DNA of 16,023 nucleotides, from NCBI GenBank assembly GCA_003159055.1, contig PMLH01000485.1:1-16023 (forward strand), given 5' to 3'. Shown in pieces: positions 1 through 8,379 of the stretch (position 1 is its first letter; every line of letters starts with the position of its first letter). Origin of the DNA: Myxococcales bacterium (GTDB lineage: Bacteria; Myxococcota; Polyangia; Fen-1088). The translations under genes and the position numbers were made by a program. The notes under the pieces were generated by a model. The model was not told the origin of the DNA. It ran no database searches and saw only the letters and a list, made by a program, of their open reading frames with translations.

Positions 1-1889
1 CCCGGCACGTAGCGAAAGGGAATGTGGATGCCGTACACGGGGCGGTCTTGGGTCAGGCCCAGCGCCAAGTCCTGATACAGGGTCACGCCGAAAAGGCAAA
101 ACAGGGCTGGCTGTTCCGGTTTTCCCTCGCGCAGCCGCGCTACGATGGGGGTGTCAGGTGAAAACTTCTTGCCGACGTTCTGCGCGACGCCAGCCACCGT
201 CGGGGCATCGAAGAACGCCTGCATGGCGAGCTCAATGCCAAGCTCGTGCTCAATGCGCGCCACCGTCCGCAGCGCCATCACCGAGGTTCCGCCCAAGGTA
301 AAGAAGCTCTGGTCGATCGGAATGTCGGGCATGCCGAGCACCTGCGAGAAGACCCAGGCGATGCGCCTCTCCATGTCGCTGGCGAGTCTGCTTTCCGGGC
401 CCTTACCCGACGCCGCACGGTCAGGTGTCGGCAGATGCTTGCGATCGATCTTGCCGTTGCTGTTGAGGGGAAAGCTGTGCAACGGGACGTAGGCGGCCGG
501 AAGCATGTAGGTGGGCAGACTTCGCTCCGCCGCGGCGATCAAGGCCGCGCGTTTCGCAGGACCCACCCAATACGCTATCAGCCTGGCGTCGCCGTCATCG
601 TTCCGGTCAGCGACGAGCAGGGCCTCGCTCACCCCGGACACGCGTCGCAAGGCCGTCTCGATTTCCCCCAGCTCGATACGGAAGCCTCGGATCTTCACTT
701 GGTGGTCGATGCGTCCCAGGCACTCGAAGCGCCCATCGGGAAGCTGGCGGCCGAGATCGCCAGTTCTGTAGATGCGGTCACCCTGAGGACCGTTCGGGTT
801 TTGCACGAAACGCTCTGCGGTGAGTTGCGGCCGCCCGTGGTAGCCGCGGGCAAGTCCCGCGCCCCCGATCCAGATCTCGCCTTCTTCACCGGCGGGGACC
901 GGCCCCAAAGACTGGTCCAGAATGTACATCTGTGTGTTGTCGATGGGCCTGCCAATGGTGATGCGGTCGTAGCCGGGCTCGATCTTCTGCAGCGACGACC
1001 ACACTGTGGTTTCGGTGGGGCCGTACACGTTCCACAGGTCGCCGCCCACGGCGAGCAATCGATCGGCCAGCGCGGGGGACAACGCTTCGCCTCCGCAGAG
1101 CATGCGCAACTTCCGGTCGCCACGCCAGCCCGCCTCCAGCAGCAATCGCCAGGTCGCGGGCGTCGCCTGCAACAGGTCGATCGCGCTGCCTTCCAACTTC
1201 TGCCGAAGCTTGCGTGCATCCCGCGCGGTGTCGCGATCCGCGATGACCACGGTCGCGCCCACCCACAGTGGAAGGAAGAGCTCAAGACCGGCGATGTCGA
1301 ACGACGTCGTGGTGATCGCGAGCAACCGTTCACCGGCGCCAAGGCCTGGGCTGCCGGCCATGGAACCGAGGACGTTGGCCAAAGCGCCTCGGGTGATCTC
1401 GACGCCTTTCGGTTGTCCGGTCGAACCGGAAGTGAAGAGGATATAGACCAGCTGTTCGGGCGAGCACGCGACCGTCACCGCCGAGTCCGGTTGATTCTCG
1501 ACAGAGGCTTCGATGCTGCCCAGCACGACGGTGCGCGCCGTGGTCCGCAACCGCGATTCAGGGTGGACCACCAGGACCTCGGGCGAGGCCTCTTGGATGA
1601 TCCCCTGCAGCCGCTCAGCCGGGTGTGACGGATCGAGGGGCAGATACACGCCACCGGCCTTCACGGTGGCGAGCATGGTGATAAGCTCGAGCGCACCGCG
1701 CGGCAGTGAGATGCCCACCCGCGCCTCGCGCCCGACGCCGAGGGTTTGCAAGCGATGGGCAAGTTGATTTGAATAGCGGTCGAGCTCGTGGTACGTGAAG
1801 TTACCTTCCGGCGACTCGACGGCGACCTTCTGCCCTAGGCTGCGAACGGTCTGCGCAAATGCTTCGAGCAGATCCGCGTGCTCTGCCAT
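1..1889 (-). CDS. NRPS-like protein, adenylation-carrier-thioesterase (A-T-TE), C-terminus beyond left edge
   Basis: This gene runs off the left edge; 629 codons are visible. It should activate an amino acid with ATP, load it on a phosphopantetheine carrier and release it through a thioesterase. All adenylation core motifs are readable: FTSGSTGQPKG near residues 149-159, FDIAGLE (about 198-204), NVYGPTE (about 289-295), YRTGDL, the GRIDHQVKIRGFRIELGE box, LPTYM and NGKIDR with Lys480. The carrier motif FFTLGGTS places the phosphopantetheine Ser at 536. A thioesterase-like start (PALFCLFGVTLYQDLA) follows from about residue 575. There is no condensation domain: the ATG at 1889 sits just before the A domain. 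An in-frame ATG at 1943 would overlap the upstream gene. The pocket residues read D-I-L-Q-L-G-V-V-W plus Lys, near the glycine code. It starts 7 nt after the glycosyltransferase stop, so the two are probably one operon. Confidence 0.93.
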   Translation of the reverse strand, partial: MAEHADLLEAFAQTVRSLGQKVAVESPEGNFTYHELDRYSNQLAHRLQTLGVGREARVGISLPRGALELITMLATVKAGGVYLPLDPSHPAERLQGIIQEASPEVLVVHPESRLRTTARTVVLGSIEASVENQPDSAVTVACSPEQLVYILFTSGSTGQPKGVEITRGALANVLGSMAGSPGLGAGERLLAITTTSFDIAGLELFLPLWVGATVVIADRDTARDARKLRQKLEGSAIDLLQATPATWRLLLEAGWRGDRKLRMLCGGEALSPALADRLLAVGGDLWNVYGPTETTVWSSLQKIEPGYDRITIGRPIDNTQMYILDQSLGPVPAGEEGEIWIGGAGLARGYHGRPQLTAERFVQNPNGPQGDRIYRTGDLGRQLPDGRFECLGRIDHQVKIRGFRIELGEIETALRRVSGVSEALLVADRNDDGDARLIAYWVGPAKRAALIAAAERSLPTYMLPAAYVPLHSFPLNSNGKIDRKHLPTPDRAASGKGPESRLASDMERRIAWVFSQVLGMPDIPIDQSFFTLGGTSVMALRTVARIEHELGIELAMQAFFDAPTVAGVAQNVGKKFSPDTPIVARLREGKPEQPALFCLFGVTLYQDLALGLTQDRPVYGIHIPFRYVP

Positions 1890-1896
1890 GGCGGGC

Positions 1897-2871
1897 CTAG
1901 ATGGGTCCGCCAGCTGCGCGGAACGCAGGGGTGAGGGTGCCATGCCTCGCTTGCCACGCCGGTGCTTGTTGTTTGTTCAGCGCACGCGTGGCACTGGATT
2001 TTCCGCGCACGAGACATTGGGTTTGATAGGACCGGAGGAAGCGGCGAAATTCTGGGTCGTCGTAGCGAGCTGCCCCCTTGGCTGCGCTTCTCAGGTATCC
2101 CCACAGCATCGCAATGCCCCCGACGAACAGCGGGTGACGAGGCATCCGATAGATCGCGCTGGCAGCCAAATAGAGAGGTGCTGTGCCCATGAAATACTGT
2201 CCGAACCCCCAGCGCACCCGCCCGGTCCAGATGCCCTTCTGACTCGATCCCATCGGGCGCAGGTGGAGGAAGCGCAGATCCTCGCTGTCGCGACTTTCGG
2301 CGATCCAGCCGAGCATGCGACAGCGGTGGCAGTCGATGCCGTCCCACATGACCTGGCGAACGAAGCCGCCGATTTCTTGGAAGCAGGCAGTGCGATAGAA
2401 CTTCGTCATTCCGACCGACATCTCGTCGCCGCACAGCTCGGAAACCAACGCGCCGCTCTTGGGGTCGACGAAGTGCGGTTTTCCGGACGTCGTCCCGATG
2501 CGTGGGTCGGCCTCCATGCGCTCGATCAATCGCTGGAAGTAACGCGGCGGCAACTCAAGGTCGAGGTCGAGCTTGCAAAGGTAGTCGAAGTCTTCAAGCT
2601 GGACGGTCGCGAGTCCCTCGTAGAATGCCTCGATGACGCCTGGCCCGACGCTGCGCCCGCCCCGATCTTTGCGCCGAACCACGCGCAGGTAGGGCAGGCG
2701 AGCAGCGTATTCGTCCAGAATCGCGGGTGTTTCGTCCGTGGATCCGTCATCGACGACGACCCAAAGGGCCGGCTGAACGCTCTGCTGCGACACGCTTTCG
2801 AGCGTGCGCCTCATGTAGCTGGCTTCATCGCGGCATGGAGAAATGAGTACGTAGCGGCGCGGTGGTTGCAT
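1897..2871 (-). CDS. Family 2 (GT-A) glycosyltransferase
   Basis: The 324-residue protein has the GT2 fold signature: an N-terminal beta strand with SPCRDEA (11-17), the nucleotide-binding DDGSTD at 41-46, and the metal-binding DLD within KLDLDLELP (100-108). It should transfer a sugar from a nucleotide-sugar donor at the cytoplasmic face of the membrane. Two hydrophobic stretches near residues 235-255 and 261-277 suggest membrane association. The acceptor-binding acidic site that is usually ED appears as WDGIDCHRC. It is the first gene of the minus-strand pair with the A-T-TE protein, 7 nt apart, so a shared product is likely. The donor and acceptor cannot be read from the sequence. No strong Shine-Dalgarno precedes the ATG at 2871. 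Confidence 0.9.
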   Translation of the reverse strand: MQPPRRYVLISPCRDEASYMRRTLESVSQQSVQPALWVVVDDGSTDETPAILDEYAARLPYLRVVRRKDRGGRSVGPGVIEAFYEGLATVQLEDFDYLCKLDLDLELPPRYFQRLIERMEADPRIGTTSGKPHFVDPKSGALVSELCGDEMSVGMTKFYRTACFQEIGGFVRQVMWDGIDCHRCRMLGWIAESRDSEDLRFLHLRPMGSSQKGIWTGRVRWGFGQYFMGTAPLYLAASAIYRMPRHPLFVGGIAMLWGYLRSAAKGAARYDDPEFRRFLRSYQTQCLVRGKSSATRALNKQQAPAWQARHGTLTPAFRAAGGPI

Positions 2872-2987
2872 TCTGGTGTTGCCGTTTCCGCACAGTTGGA
2901 TGGCGAGAACTGCCGCGGGGTTTTGTTACAGACGAAAGATTTTTCTCACCGATCCACGCAGTCCAGCATCCAACCAACATAGTTGCG
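2872..2987. promoter_or_regulatory. Divergent intergenic region between glycosyltransferase and kinase
   Basis: This 116-nt gap separates the minus-strand glycosyltransferase operon from the plus-strand kinase gene, so promoters for both must lie here or overlap the starts. A relatively AT-rich patch at about 2921-2950 stands out from the GC-rich surroundings. I see no convincing -35/-10 pair or sigma-54 element, so no promoter is placed. Confidence 0.4.
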
Positions 2988-4637
2988 ATGACTGGTGAAA
3001 AGACGCAATATGACAATATTGAGACGATCCTGCGTCCTGGACAGGTCGTGGCCGGGAGGTATTGCGTCGACCACCTGATTAGCAAGGGTGGAATGGCGGC
3101 GGTTTGGGCGGGAACCAACCAGCGTACCGGCAAGCGTGTTGCACTAAAGGTGATTCTTCGCTCTTTCGCGTCGACACCCGACGCCAACGAGCTGTTTCGT
3201 CGCGAAGCCTTGGCAGCCAGCCGCGTGAACCATCCCAACGTGGTCAACGTCTTCGACGTCGTCGACCACGAGGGCATGCCGTGCATCGTGATGGAGCTGC
3301 TCGACGGCGAGCCGCTCTCGATCTACTTGGCCCGAAAGGGCTTTCTCGCCATCGAGGAAGCTGTCGCCTTGCTCTTGCCGGCGATGCGCGGGGTCGCCGC
3401 TGCCAACGCGCAGGGCGTGGTTCACCGCGACCTCAAACCGCAGAACATCTTCATCTGCATCGGCCCTGACGGGAGGCTGCTCACGACCAAGGTCCTCGAC
3501 TTCGGCATATCGGTCGTGGTCGAGAAGACCACCGACGCAAACCCAGGGACGGTCGTGCTGACCACCCATGGAACGCCGGCCTACATGTCCCCTGAGCACA
3601 TCACGGCCGCTCCCGACATCGACGAGCGAGCCGACGTCTATGGTTTTGGCGTGCTATTTTTCGAAGCGTTGACGGGGAAGTTGCCCTTCGTCGGCGACCC
3701 TAGTCCGGCGCTGCTGGTGCGGATCCTGAACGAGACCGCGCCGAAGGTGTCGCTGTTCCGACCCGACTTGCTGCCTGCTATGGAGACCATCATCGAGCGG
3801 GCCATGGCCAAAAATCCCGACGATCGCTTTTCCACGCTGAACGAGTTCATTTGCGCACTCGAAGAGGAGTGTCTACCACCTTCGCCGCTTCCGCGTGCCT
3901 TGACCCCGATGGTGGGCGTTCCGCTCTTCGAACATCCTTCCGGTGGGTCGGGCTTGGCGGACGCCGCTTTCCGAGTCGTGCATCGGCCGGAAGGTGCGGA
4001 AGGTCGGAAGCCGAACGAAACCCAGGCGCTCTTTGCCTTGTCCGTGGCGAAAGGACCGACGGACGGTGAATCATCACGTCGGTTCGTGCCGCCAGGCCGC
4101 GCCGCGGAGCTTCTGCCAGCGACGCCGGCCGCCGGGCGCGCTTCCTCGATGCGGAGCCGCAAGGACCGGGCTCGGCGGGTCCTTGCAAGTGGTGCCGCTT
4201 TCTTGGGCGCGCTCTTGCTGGTGGCTTGGATGGCCACGCCAGGGCGGCGCGATTCGCCCAGACAGGAGGTCGCACCCTCTACGCCGACCCCGCTGGCGGC
4301 CAGCCCGACGGTGGTCATCGAGGCGCAGTCAACCACGCCATTGCCGAAGGCGCAGGAGCTGTCTTTGCCAGAAACACCCCTGGCTGCAGCAACGGAGCCG
4401 ACCGCCACAGTTCCCCGGTTGGTTGCGCCAGCACGCGTGGCGCCGCTCGCCGCAAGGCCAGCAACCCCGCGCTCGGCAATTCGCCCATCCGCAATCAGAA
4501 CCCACGGTCAAGGCAAGTTGGAGGCTCAGAACGAGCTTACCTTGCCGCTTGCACGGCCAGAGCAGCCCTCGACGATCGCTTCCTCACCGAAGCCGCCCGC
4601 TTCCAGAGCCGGGAGTTTGTCACCAGACGACTTCTAG
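2988..4637 (+). CDS. Membrane-anchored eukaryote-like Ser/Thr protein kinase
   Basis: The 549-residue protein begins at the ATG at 2988; the frame is open to 2862 but that extension is low-complexity and would overlap the divergent gene. The kinase domain spans about residues 25-292. It has ALK with Lys54, Glu73 in helix C, the catalytic HRDLKPQN loop (146-153, Asp148), DFG at 171-173, SPE at 201-203 and Arg280. The glycine loop reads ISKGGMAAVW, so two of the usual glycines are Ser and Ala. A long Pro/Ala-rich linker follows, then one hydrophobic helix at about 397-416 with basic residues before it, then a Pro/Thr/Ala-rich tail that would lie outside the membrane. There is no PASTA domain. 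All catalytic residues are present, so it should be active. The partner is unknown; the TPR membrane gene 47 nt downstream is a candidate. Confidence 0.93.
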   Translation: MTGEKTQYDNIETILRPGQVVAGRYCVDHLISKGGMAAVWAGTNQRTGKRVALKVILRSFASTPDANELFRREALAASRVNHPNVVNVFDVVDHEGMPCIVMELLDGEPLSIYLARKGFLAIEEAVALLLPAMRGVAAANAQGVVHRDLKPQNIFICIGPDGRLLTTKVLDFGISVVVEKTTDANPGTVVLTTHGTPAYMSPEHITAAPDIDERADVYGFGVLFFEALTGKLPFVGDPSPALLVRILNETAPKVSLFRPDLLPAMETIIERAMAKNPDDRFSTLNEFICALEEECLPPSPLPRALTPMVGVPLFEHPSGGSGLADAAFRVVHRPEGAEGRKPNETQALFALSVAKGPTDGESSRRFVPPGRAAELLPATPAAGRASSMRSRKDRARRVLASGAAFLGALLLVAWMATPGRRDSPRQEVAPSTPTPLAASPTVVIEAQSTTPLPKAQELSLPETPLAAATEPTATVPRLVAPARVAPLAARPATPRSAIRPSAIRTHGQGKLEAQNELTLPLARPEQPSTIASSPKPPASRAGSLSPDDF

Positions 4638-4672
4638 CTGTTGCCGCAGACCATGCTTGCCGGCCCAAGGCA

Positions 4673-4678
4673 TATACT
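4673..4678 (+). promoter_or_regulatory. -10-like hexamer, possible leaderless start
   Basis: TATACT matches the sigma-70 -10 consensus in five of six positions. It ends six bases before the ATG at 4685, which would put the transcript start at or next to the start codon. No convincing -35 lies 16-18 nt upstream and no Shine-Dalgarno precedes the ATG. Confidence 0.3.
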
Positions 4679-4684
4679 GGGGCA

Positions 4685-6496
4685 ATGCGAGCGCCGCAGA
4701 AGTCCACGTCGGATGCCGAGAGTCCATCGAGCCCAGCTCGAGCGCTCGCCATTCTCATCCCCTTGACGGCGCTGGCGTTCTCGCCGGTGCTGTTCGCGGA
4801 CTACATCCGACTGGACGACTACCGGCACATCCTGGAAAACCCGAGCCTGAGGAAGGTCTCACTCTCTGGGCTTCTTGGGTTCTGGAGCAAGCCGTATTTT
4901 GGTCTCTACATCCCGATCACCTACTCGATGTGGTGGCTGCTCGCGGGAATTGCGCAGCTCTTTGCGACACTCAAGCAAAGTGCCTGGCTCTTTCATGCGC
5001 TGAATCTCGTTCTGCACGTCGCCAATGCTTCGCTGGTGTTCTTCGTGGTGCAGACGCTCTTGCGACGTTGCGAAGAGACGCGTCCCGCGAAAAGCGACGC
5101 TCGAGGTTGGACCATTCCGCTGATTTCGGCCTTGTTCTTTGCGGTCCATCCCGTGCAGGTGGAAACAGTGGCCTGGATTTCTGAATGCAAGGGCGAGCTG
5201 TCAGCCATGGCCGGGCTGCTCGGCGTGTGGAGCTACTACCGATCGCACCCCAAATACCTGACCGCCATCTTCTTCGCTGCAGCCATGCTTGCCAAGCCGG
5301 CGGCGATTGTCTTTCCAGGCATTCTGTTCCTGGTCAATCGCATTCTGCTCGGCCAGAGCCTCAAGGCAAGCGCAGCTCGACCGTCCTTGTTGGGGCTGCT
5401 GCTGCTGCCTCTTGCGTTCATCACCAAACACCTGCAGCCGGACCTCAATATGGAATTCGTCCCGGACCTTTCGCAGCGGTTCACCGTGGCCATGGATGCG
5501 CTGGTCTTCTACGTGTCGAAGCTCCTGGTTCCGTTTTCACTTGCACTGGACTATGGGAGATCTCCGCACTATGTCCTCGGCCACATCGCCGGCTGGCAAA
5601 TCGCAGTTTCGCTTCTCGCGTCGCTTGCCGGACTGGCGGTCACAGCCGAGGCACTCTTTCGTGCCCACCCGCGAAGCCTCTGGTACGCCTTGGTCGCCTG
5701 TGGTTGGTCTGTCTTTGCGCTGTCGCTGGCGCCCGTCCTGGGCCTGGTCCCGTTCGAATTCCAGGACATCTCGACCGTCGCTGACCACTACATGTACATC
5801 CCGGTGTTCGGCGCAGCTGTCATGGCGAGCGGGGTTCTGGTCCGCTTTCAGGCAACCACCAAAATCCTGGGCACGGCCGCGGTCCTGCTGCTTCTCCTGG
5901 CCGGCAAGAGCTTCAGCCAAGCCACGCAATGGCGGTCCAATGAGGCCCTGTTTTCTCACACATTGAAAGTGAATCCGCAGAGCTACCTCGGCCACTACAG
6001 CATGGCGGCCGAGCTTATCGATGCTGGCAGGCTGGATGAGGGCATCGAGCAGAATCGCAAGGCTCTGGAAATCAAGCCCGACTACCTTTACGCCCAGGTC
6101 GCCCTTGGGGTCGCCTGGATACAGAAGGGCAGATACGAGAACGCCATCGACCACTATTCTTCAGCGCTGGCCCAGAACCCCAGCTTCGTCGGCAAACGTG
6201 CGTCCCTGGTCTCCTCGATCCACAACAACTTGGGCATGTCCCTCCACCAGGTCGGCCGGCACGTCGAGGGCACCTTTCATTTCCGAAAGGCGGTGGAAGT
6301 CGATGCCCAGTCCGTCAATGGTCACCTGAATCTCGGCAATGCCGCATTCGATGACGAACAGTACCTCGATGCCATCGCCGAGTACGAACGTGCGCTGACC
6401 CTCAGTCCTGGTAACCCCGCCATCGAAGAGCAGCTTGCGCTCGCCCGCCGTCGTGCCCGCAAAGCCCTCGTCGCGCCCAACCCTCGCACGCCTTGA
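4685..6496 (+). CDS. TMTC/GT-C-like polytopic membrane protein with C-terminal TPRs
   Basis: The 603-residue protein has about ten hydrophobic segments in its first 430 residues, then four TPR units at about 435-580. The N-terminal half resembles the TMTC family of membrane glycosyltransferases. An acidic LDD motif (Asp44-Asp45) lies in the first external loop directly after the first helix, followed by ENPSL. Further on are LNLVLHVANA and the FAVHPVQVETVAWI stretch typical of the family. In eukaryotes TMTC proteins are lipid-linked mannosyltransferases; the bacterial substrate is unknown. The start at 4685 follows a -10-like hexamer; the frame stays open upstream to 4226 but that part is antisense-like shadow of the kinase tail. 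It is convergent with the histidine kinase gene, with only 6 nt between stops. Confidence 0.85.
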   Translation: MRAPQKSTSDAESPSSPARALAILIPLTALAFSPVLFADYIRLDDYRHILENPSLRKVSLSGLLGFWSKPYFGLYIPITYSMWWLLAGIAQLFATLKQSAWLFHALNLVLHVANASLVFFVVQTLLRRCEETRPAKSDARGWTIPLISALFFAVHPVQVETVAWISECKGELSAMAGLLGVWSYYRSHPKYLTAIFFAAAMLAKPAAIVFPGILFLVNRILLGQSLKASAARPSLLGLLLLPLAFITKHLQPDLNMEFVPDLSQRFTVAMDALVFYVSKLLVPFSLALDYGRSPHYVLGHIAGWQIAVSLLASLAGLAVTAEALFRAHPRSLWYALVACGWSVFALSLAPVLGLVPFEFQDISTVADHYMYIPVFGAAVMASGVLVRFQATTKILGTAAVLLLLLAGKSFSQATQWRSNEALFSHTLKVNPQSYLGHYSMAAELIDAGRLDEGIEQNRKALEIKPDYLYAQVALGVAWIQKGRYENAIDHYSSALAQNPSFVGKRASLVSSIHNNLGMSLHQVGRHVEGTFHFRKAVEVDAQSVNGHLNLGNAAFDDEQYLDAIAEYERALTLSPGNPAIEEQLALARRRARKALVAPNPRTP

Positions 6497-6502
6497 AGCC
6501 CG

Positions 6503-7936
6503 TCACACGATCTCGGCGAAATCCATCGGCAGATAGACCGAGAAGCAGCTTCCCTTGTTGCGCTCGCTGACCACCTCGATCCAGCCACCGTGTTCTCGCA
6601 CGATCCCGTATGCGACGGAAAGCCCGAGGCCGGTGCCTTCGCCCACGTGTTTGGTCGTGAAGAACGGTTCGAAAATACGCGGTAGGATTTCCGGGGCAAT
6701 GCCGGCGCCTTCGTCCTTGACTGAAACCATCGCGTAGCGTGGTTTGTTGGCGCTGTCGTAGACAGCCGGGGTCACGTCGGCGGGCGGGGTGGCTTCGTCG
6801 CTGGCGACGGTGACGACGATCCTGCCGGCACGCTCCGAGGCGTGAATGGCGTTCACCAGCAAATTCACCAGCACCTGCTCGATCTGCTCTGGGTTTGCCG
6901 GCGGCTGGGGCGCGTGGTCGGCGAGAACCAGCTCGAAGGCAATACTTCGCTTGATTGCCAACGGCGCCAGCATGGCGAGCGCAGCTTGGGCGATTTGCCG
7001 AAGATCGGCTGGCTGGCGACGGCTCTGGGGGCCCGGCGCGGGGCTGCCCCGGCCGCGCGCAAAATCCATCAGTTGGCGAACGATGTGGGTGATGCGATCG
7101 ATTTGTTCGCCGATGATGTGTGCGGCATCGCGGACCTCGCGGCTCGAAGCCGAGTTGGACGCGATCATGTTGGCGCGCACCAGGGCGACACCAAGCGGGG
7201 TGCCGAGCTCATGCGCGATGCCCGAGGCCAACTTTCCGACCGTGGCCAGACGGTCGGCGTGGCGCAGCTGCTCCTGTGCCCGCAGTCGCGCCTCGGTTTC
7301 GGCGCTTAGGGCGTAGCGCGTTTCTGCGAGCCTGATGCACATGGCGTTCATTTCGGCCGCAAGCTCACCAATTTCGTCGTGTTGCCGGATTGCCAGTGGC
7401 CCTTCCACATCGCCTGCCCCGATGCGCTTGGCCTTCTCGACCAGAAGCTGCATCGGTTTGCCGACGAACCAAATCCCAACCAAGGTCGAGAGCAGCACCG
7501 CGCACGAAAGCCCGATCAGCGCAACGATCGTGGTCCGAATCAGGGTCTTGTGCGCGTAGGCGTCGGCAAACCCGAGCGATTCGGAGATCTCCAGAAAACC
7601 CGGGCATTCGCTTGCGATGCAGATACGCACATCGGTCACCAACTGGTCCCGGGGCGGAACCCGCAGCGGCAGGTCGTCCTTGTCGATCCAACGCACGCGC
7701 AACGCTTGCGACGGCGCCTCGACACTTGCGACCAGATCCATCGCTGCCTGGCGGCCGCTATTTCTCCACATCTCCGTCACGGCAGTGCGGAGCACCTGGG
7801 CCAGCGCCGCATGGTCATCGCGCATGTCATGGTCGAAGGCAGCGCGCTCGCGGCGAACGCGGTAATAGGCGTTCGCGGCAAACACCACGGTCAAACCGAT
7901 GACCGTGGCAAGGATCAGCTTGCGCGCCAGCCTCAT
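6503..7936 (-). CDS. Sensor histidine kinase with HAMP domain
   Basis: The 477-residue protein begins at the ATG at 7936, 7 nt after the receiver gene stop; the open frame extends upstream but overlaps that gene. Domains in order: transmembrane helix 1 (about 5-24), a roughly 105-residue external sensor region, transmembrane helix 2 (131-158), HAMP (about 159-210), a dimerisation domain with phospho-acceptor His242 in GIAHELGTPLG, and an ATPase domain. The ATPase has an N box with Asn362, a DEGAGI loop at 408-413, FEPFF at 422-426 and GEGTGLGL at 432-439. All catalytic boxes are intact. The sensor carries two cysteines five apart (Cys106 and Cys111, CIASEC), which might respond to redox or metal. 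It resembles NtrB/ZraS-type kinases. Its obvious partner is the receiver encoded just upstream. Confidence 0.95.
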   Translation of the reverse strand: MRLARKLILATVIGLTVVFAANAYYRVRRERAAFDHDMRDDHAALAQVLRTAVTEMWRNSGRQAAMDLVASVEAPSQALRVRWIDKDDLPLRVPPRDQLVTDVRICIASECPGFLEISESLGFADAYAHKTLIRTTIVALIGLSCAVLLSTLVGIWFVGKPMQLLVEKAKRIGAGDVEGPLAIRQHDEIGELAAEMNAMCIRLAETRYALSAETEARLRAQEQLRHADRLATVGKLASGIAHELGTPLGVALVRANMIASNSASSREVRDAAHIIGEQIDRITHIVRQLMDFARGRGSPAPGPQSRRQPADLRQIAQAALAMLAPLAIKRSIAFELVLADHAPQPPANPEQIEQVLVNLLVNAIHASERAGRIVVTVASDEATPPADVTPAVYDSANKPRYAMVSVKDEGAGIAPEILPRIFEPFFTTKHVGEGTGLGLSVAYGIVREHGGWIEVVSERNKGSCFSVYLPMDFAEIV

Positions 7937-7943
7937 GCGCGAC

Positions 7944-8339
7944 TTAGGCGCTCGGAATGGGTGGGAGAAGCCGCTCGCGAACCAGCGATAGCAGCTCTTC
8001 AGGTCGGAACGGCTTGGCGAGCAGCACGGCACTGCCCAGGCTATCGACCTGCGCACGAAGGGTGTCATCGGGAAAGGCAGTCACGATAATGATGGGGACG
8101 CCCAGCCCCGAGTTGCGCGCCGACAACGCAACCTGGAACCCCGTCATCCACGGCATGCGCACGTCTGTGATCAGCAGGTCAACGGGCTCATCGTTGGTAA
8201 GCAACACGACGAGATCCCCGCCGCTCGAAGCCGCGGCCACCTGGACGCCGAGACCGGAAACCAGTTCGCAAAGGACATTTCGCATATCGTCGTCGTCCTC
8301 CGCGATCACGACGCGCGGAGATCGTTCTTCTGCAAGCAT
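7944..8339 (-). CDS. Single-domain response regulator (receiver only)
   Basis: The 131-residue protein is one receiver domain with no output domain. It shows the acidic cluster EDDDD (14-18), the phospho-acceptor Asp59 in LITDVRMP, Thr87 in IIVTAF and Lys109 in LAKPF. The ATG at 8339 is chosen because it lies just before the first beta strand; the 55 codons upstream in frame have no receiver features. It is first in a two-gene unit with the histidine kinase 7 nt downstream, so it should take phosphate from that kinase and pass the signal through protein contact or a phosphorelay. A sigma-54-like element lies about 40-55 nt upstream. Confidence 0.93.
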   Translation of the reverse strand: MLAEERSPRVVIAEDDDDMRNVLCELVSGLGVQVAAASSGGDLVVLLTNDEPVDLLITDVRMPWMTGFQVALSARNSGLGVPIIIVTAFPDDTLRAQVDSLGSAVLLAKPFRPEELLSLVRERLLPPIPSA

Positions 8340-8379
8340 GAGCGCCCCCCCGGATGCTAGGAAGATCGTATGCACGATT

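Noticed and set aside
246..1628. Long plus-strand open frame of 460 codons
   Set aside because: It is the exact codon-register mirror of the A-T-TE gene on the minus strand, where every adenylation motif is readable; its own product has no recognisable motif.
2862..2987. N-terminal extension of the kinase
   Set aside because: It has no kinase features and would overlap the divergent glycosyltransferase start; the ATG at 2988 fits the domain.
4226..4684. Upstream extension of the TMTC-like protein
   Set aside because: It overlaps the kinase tail in another frame; the first membrane helix begins shortly after the ATG at 4685.
6485..6510. Possible bidirectional terminator between the convergent genes
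   Set aside because: Only 6 nt separate the stops and I found no stem with a T-run on either strand.
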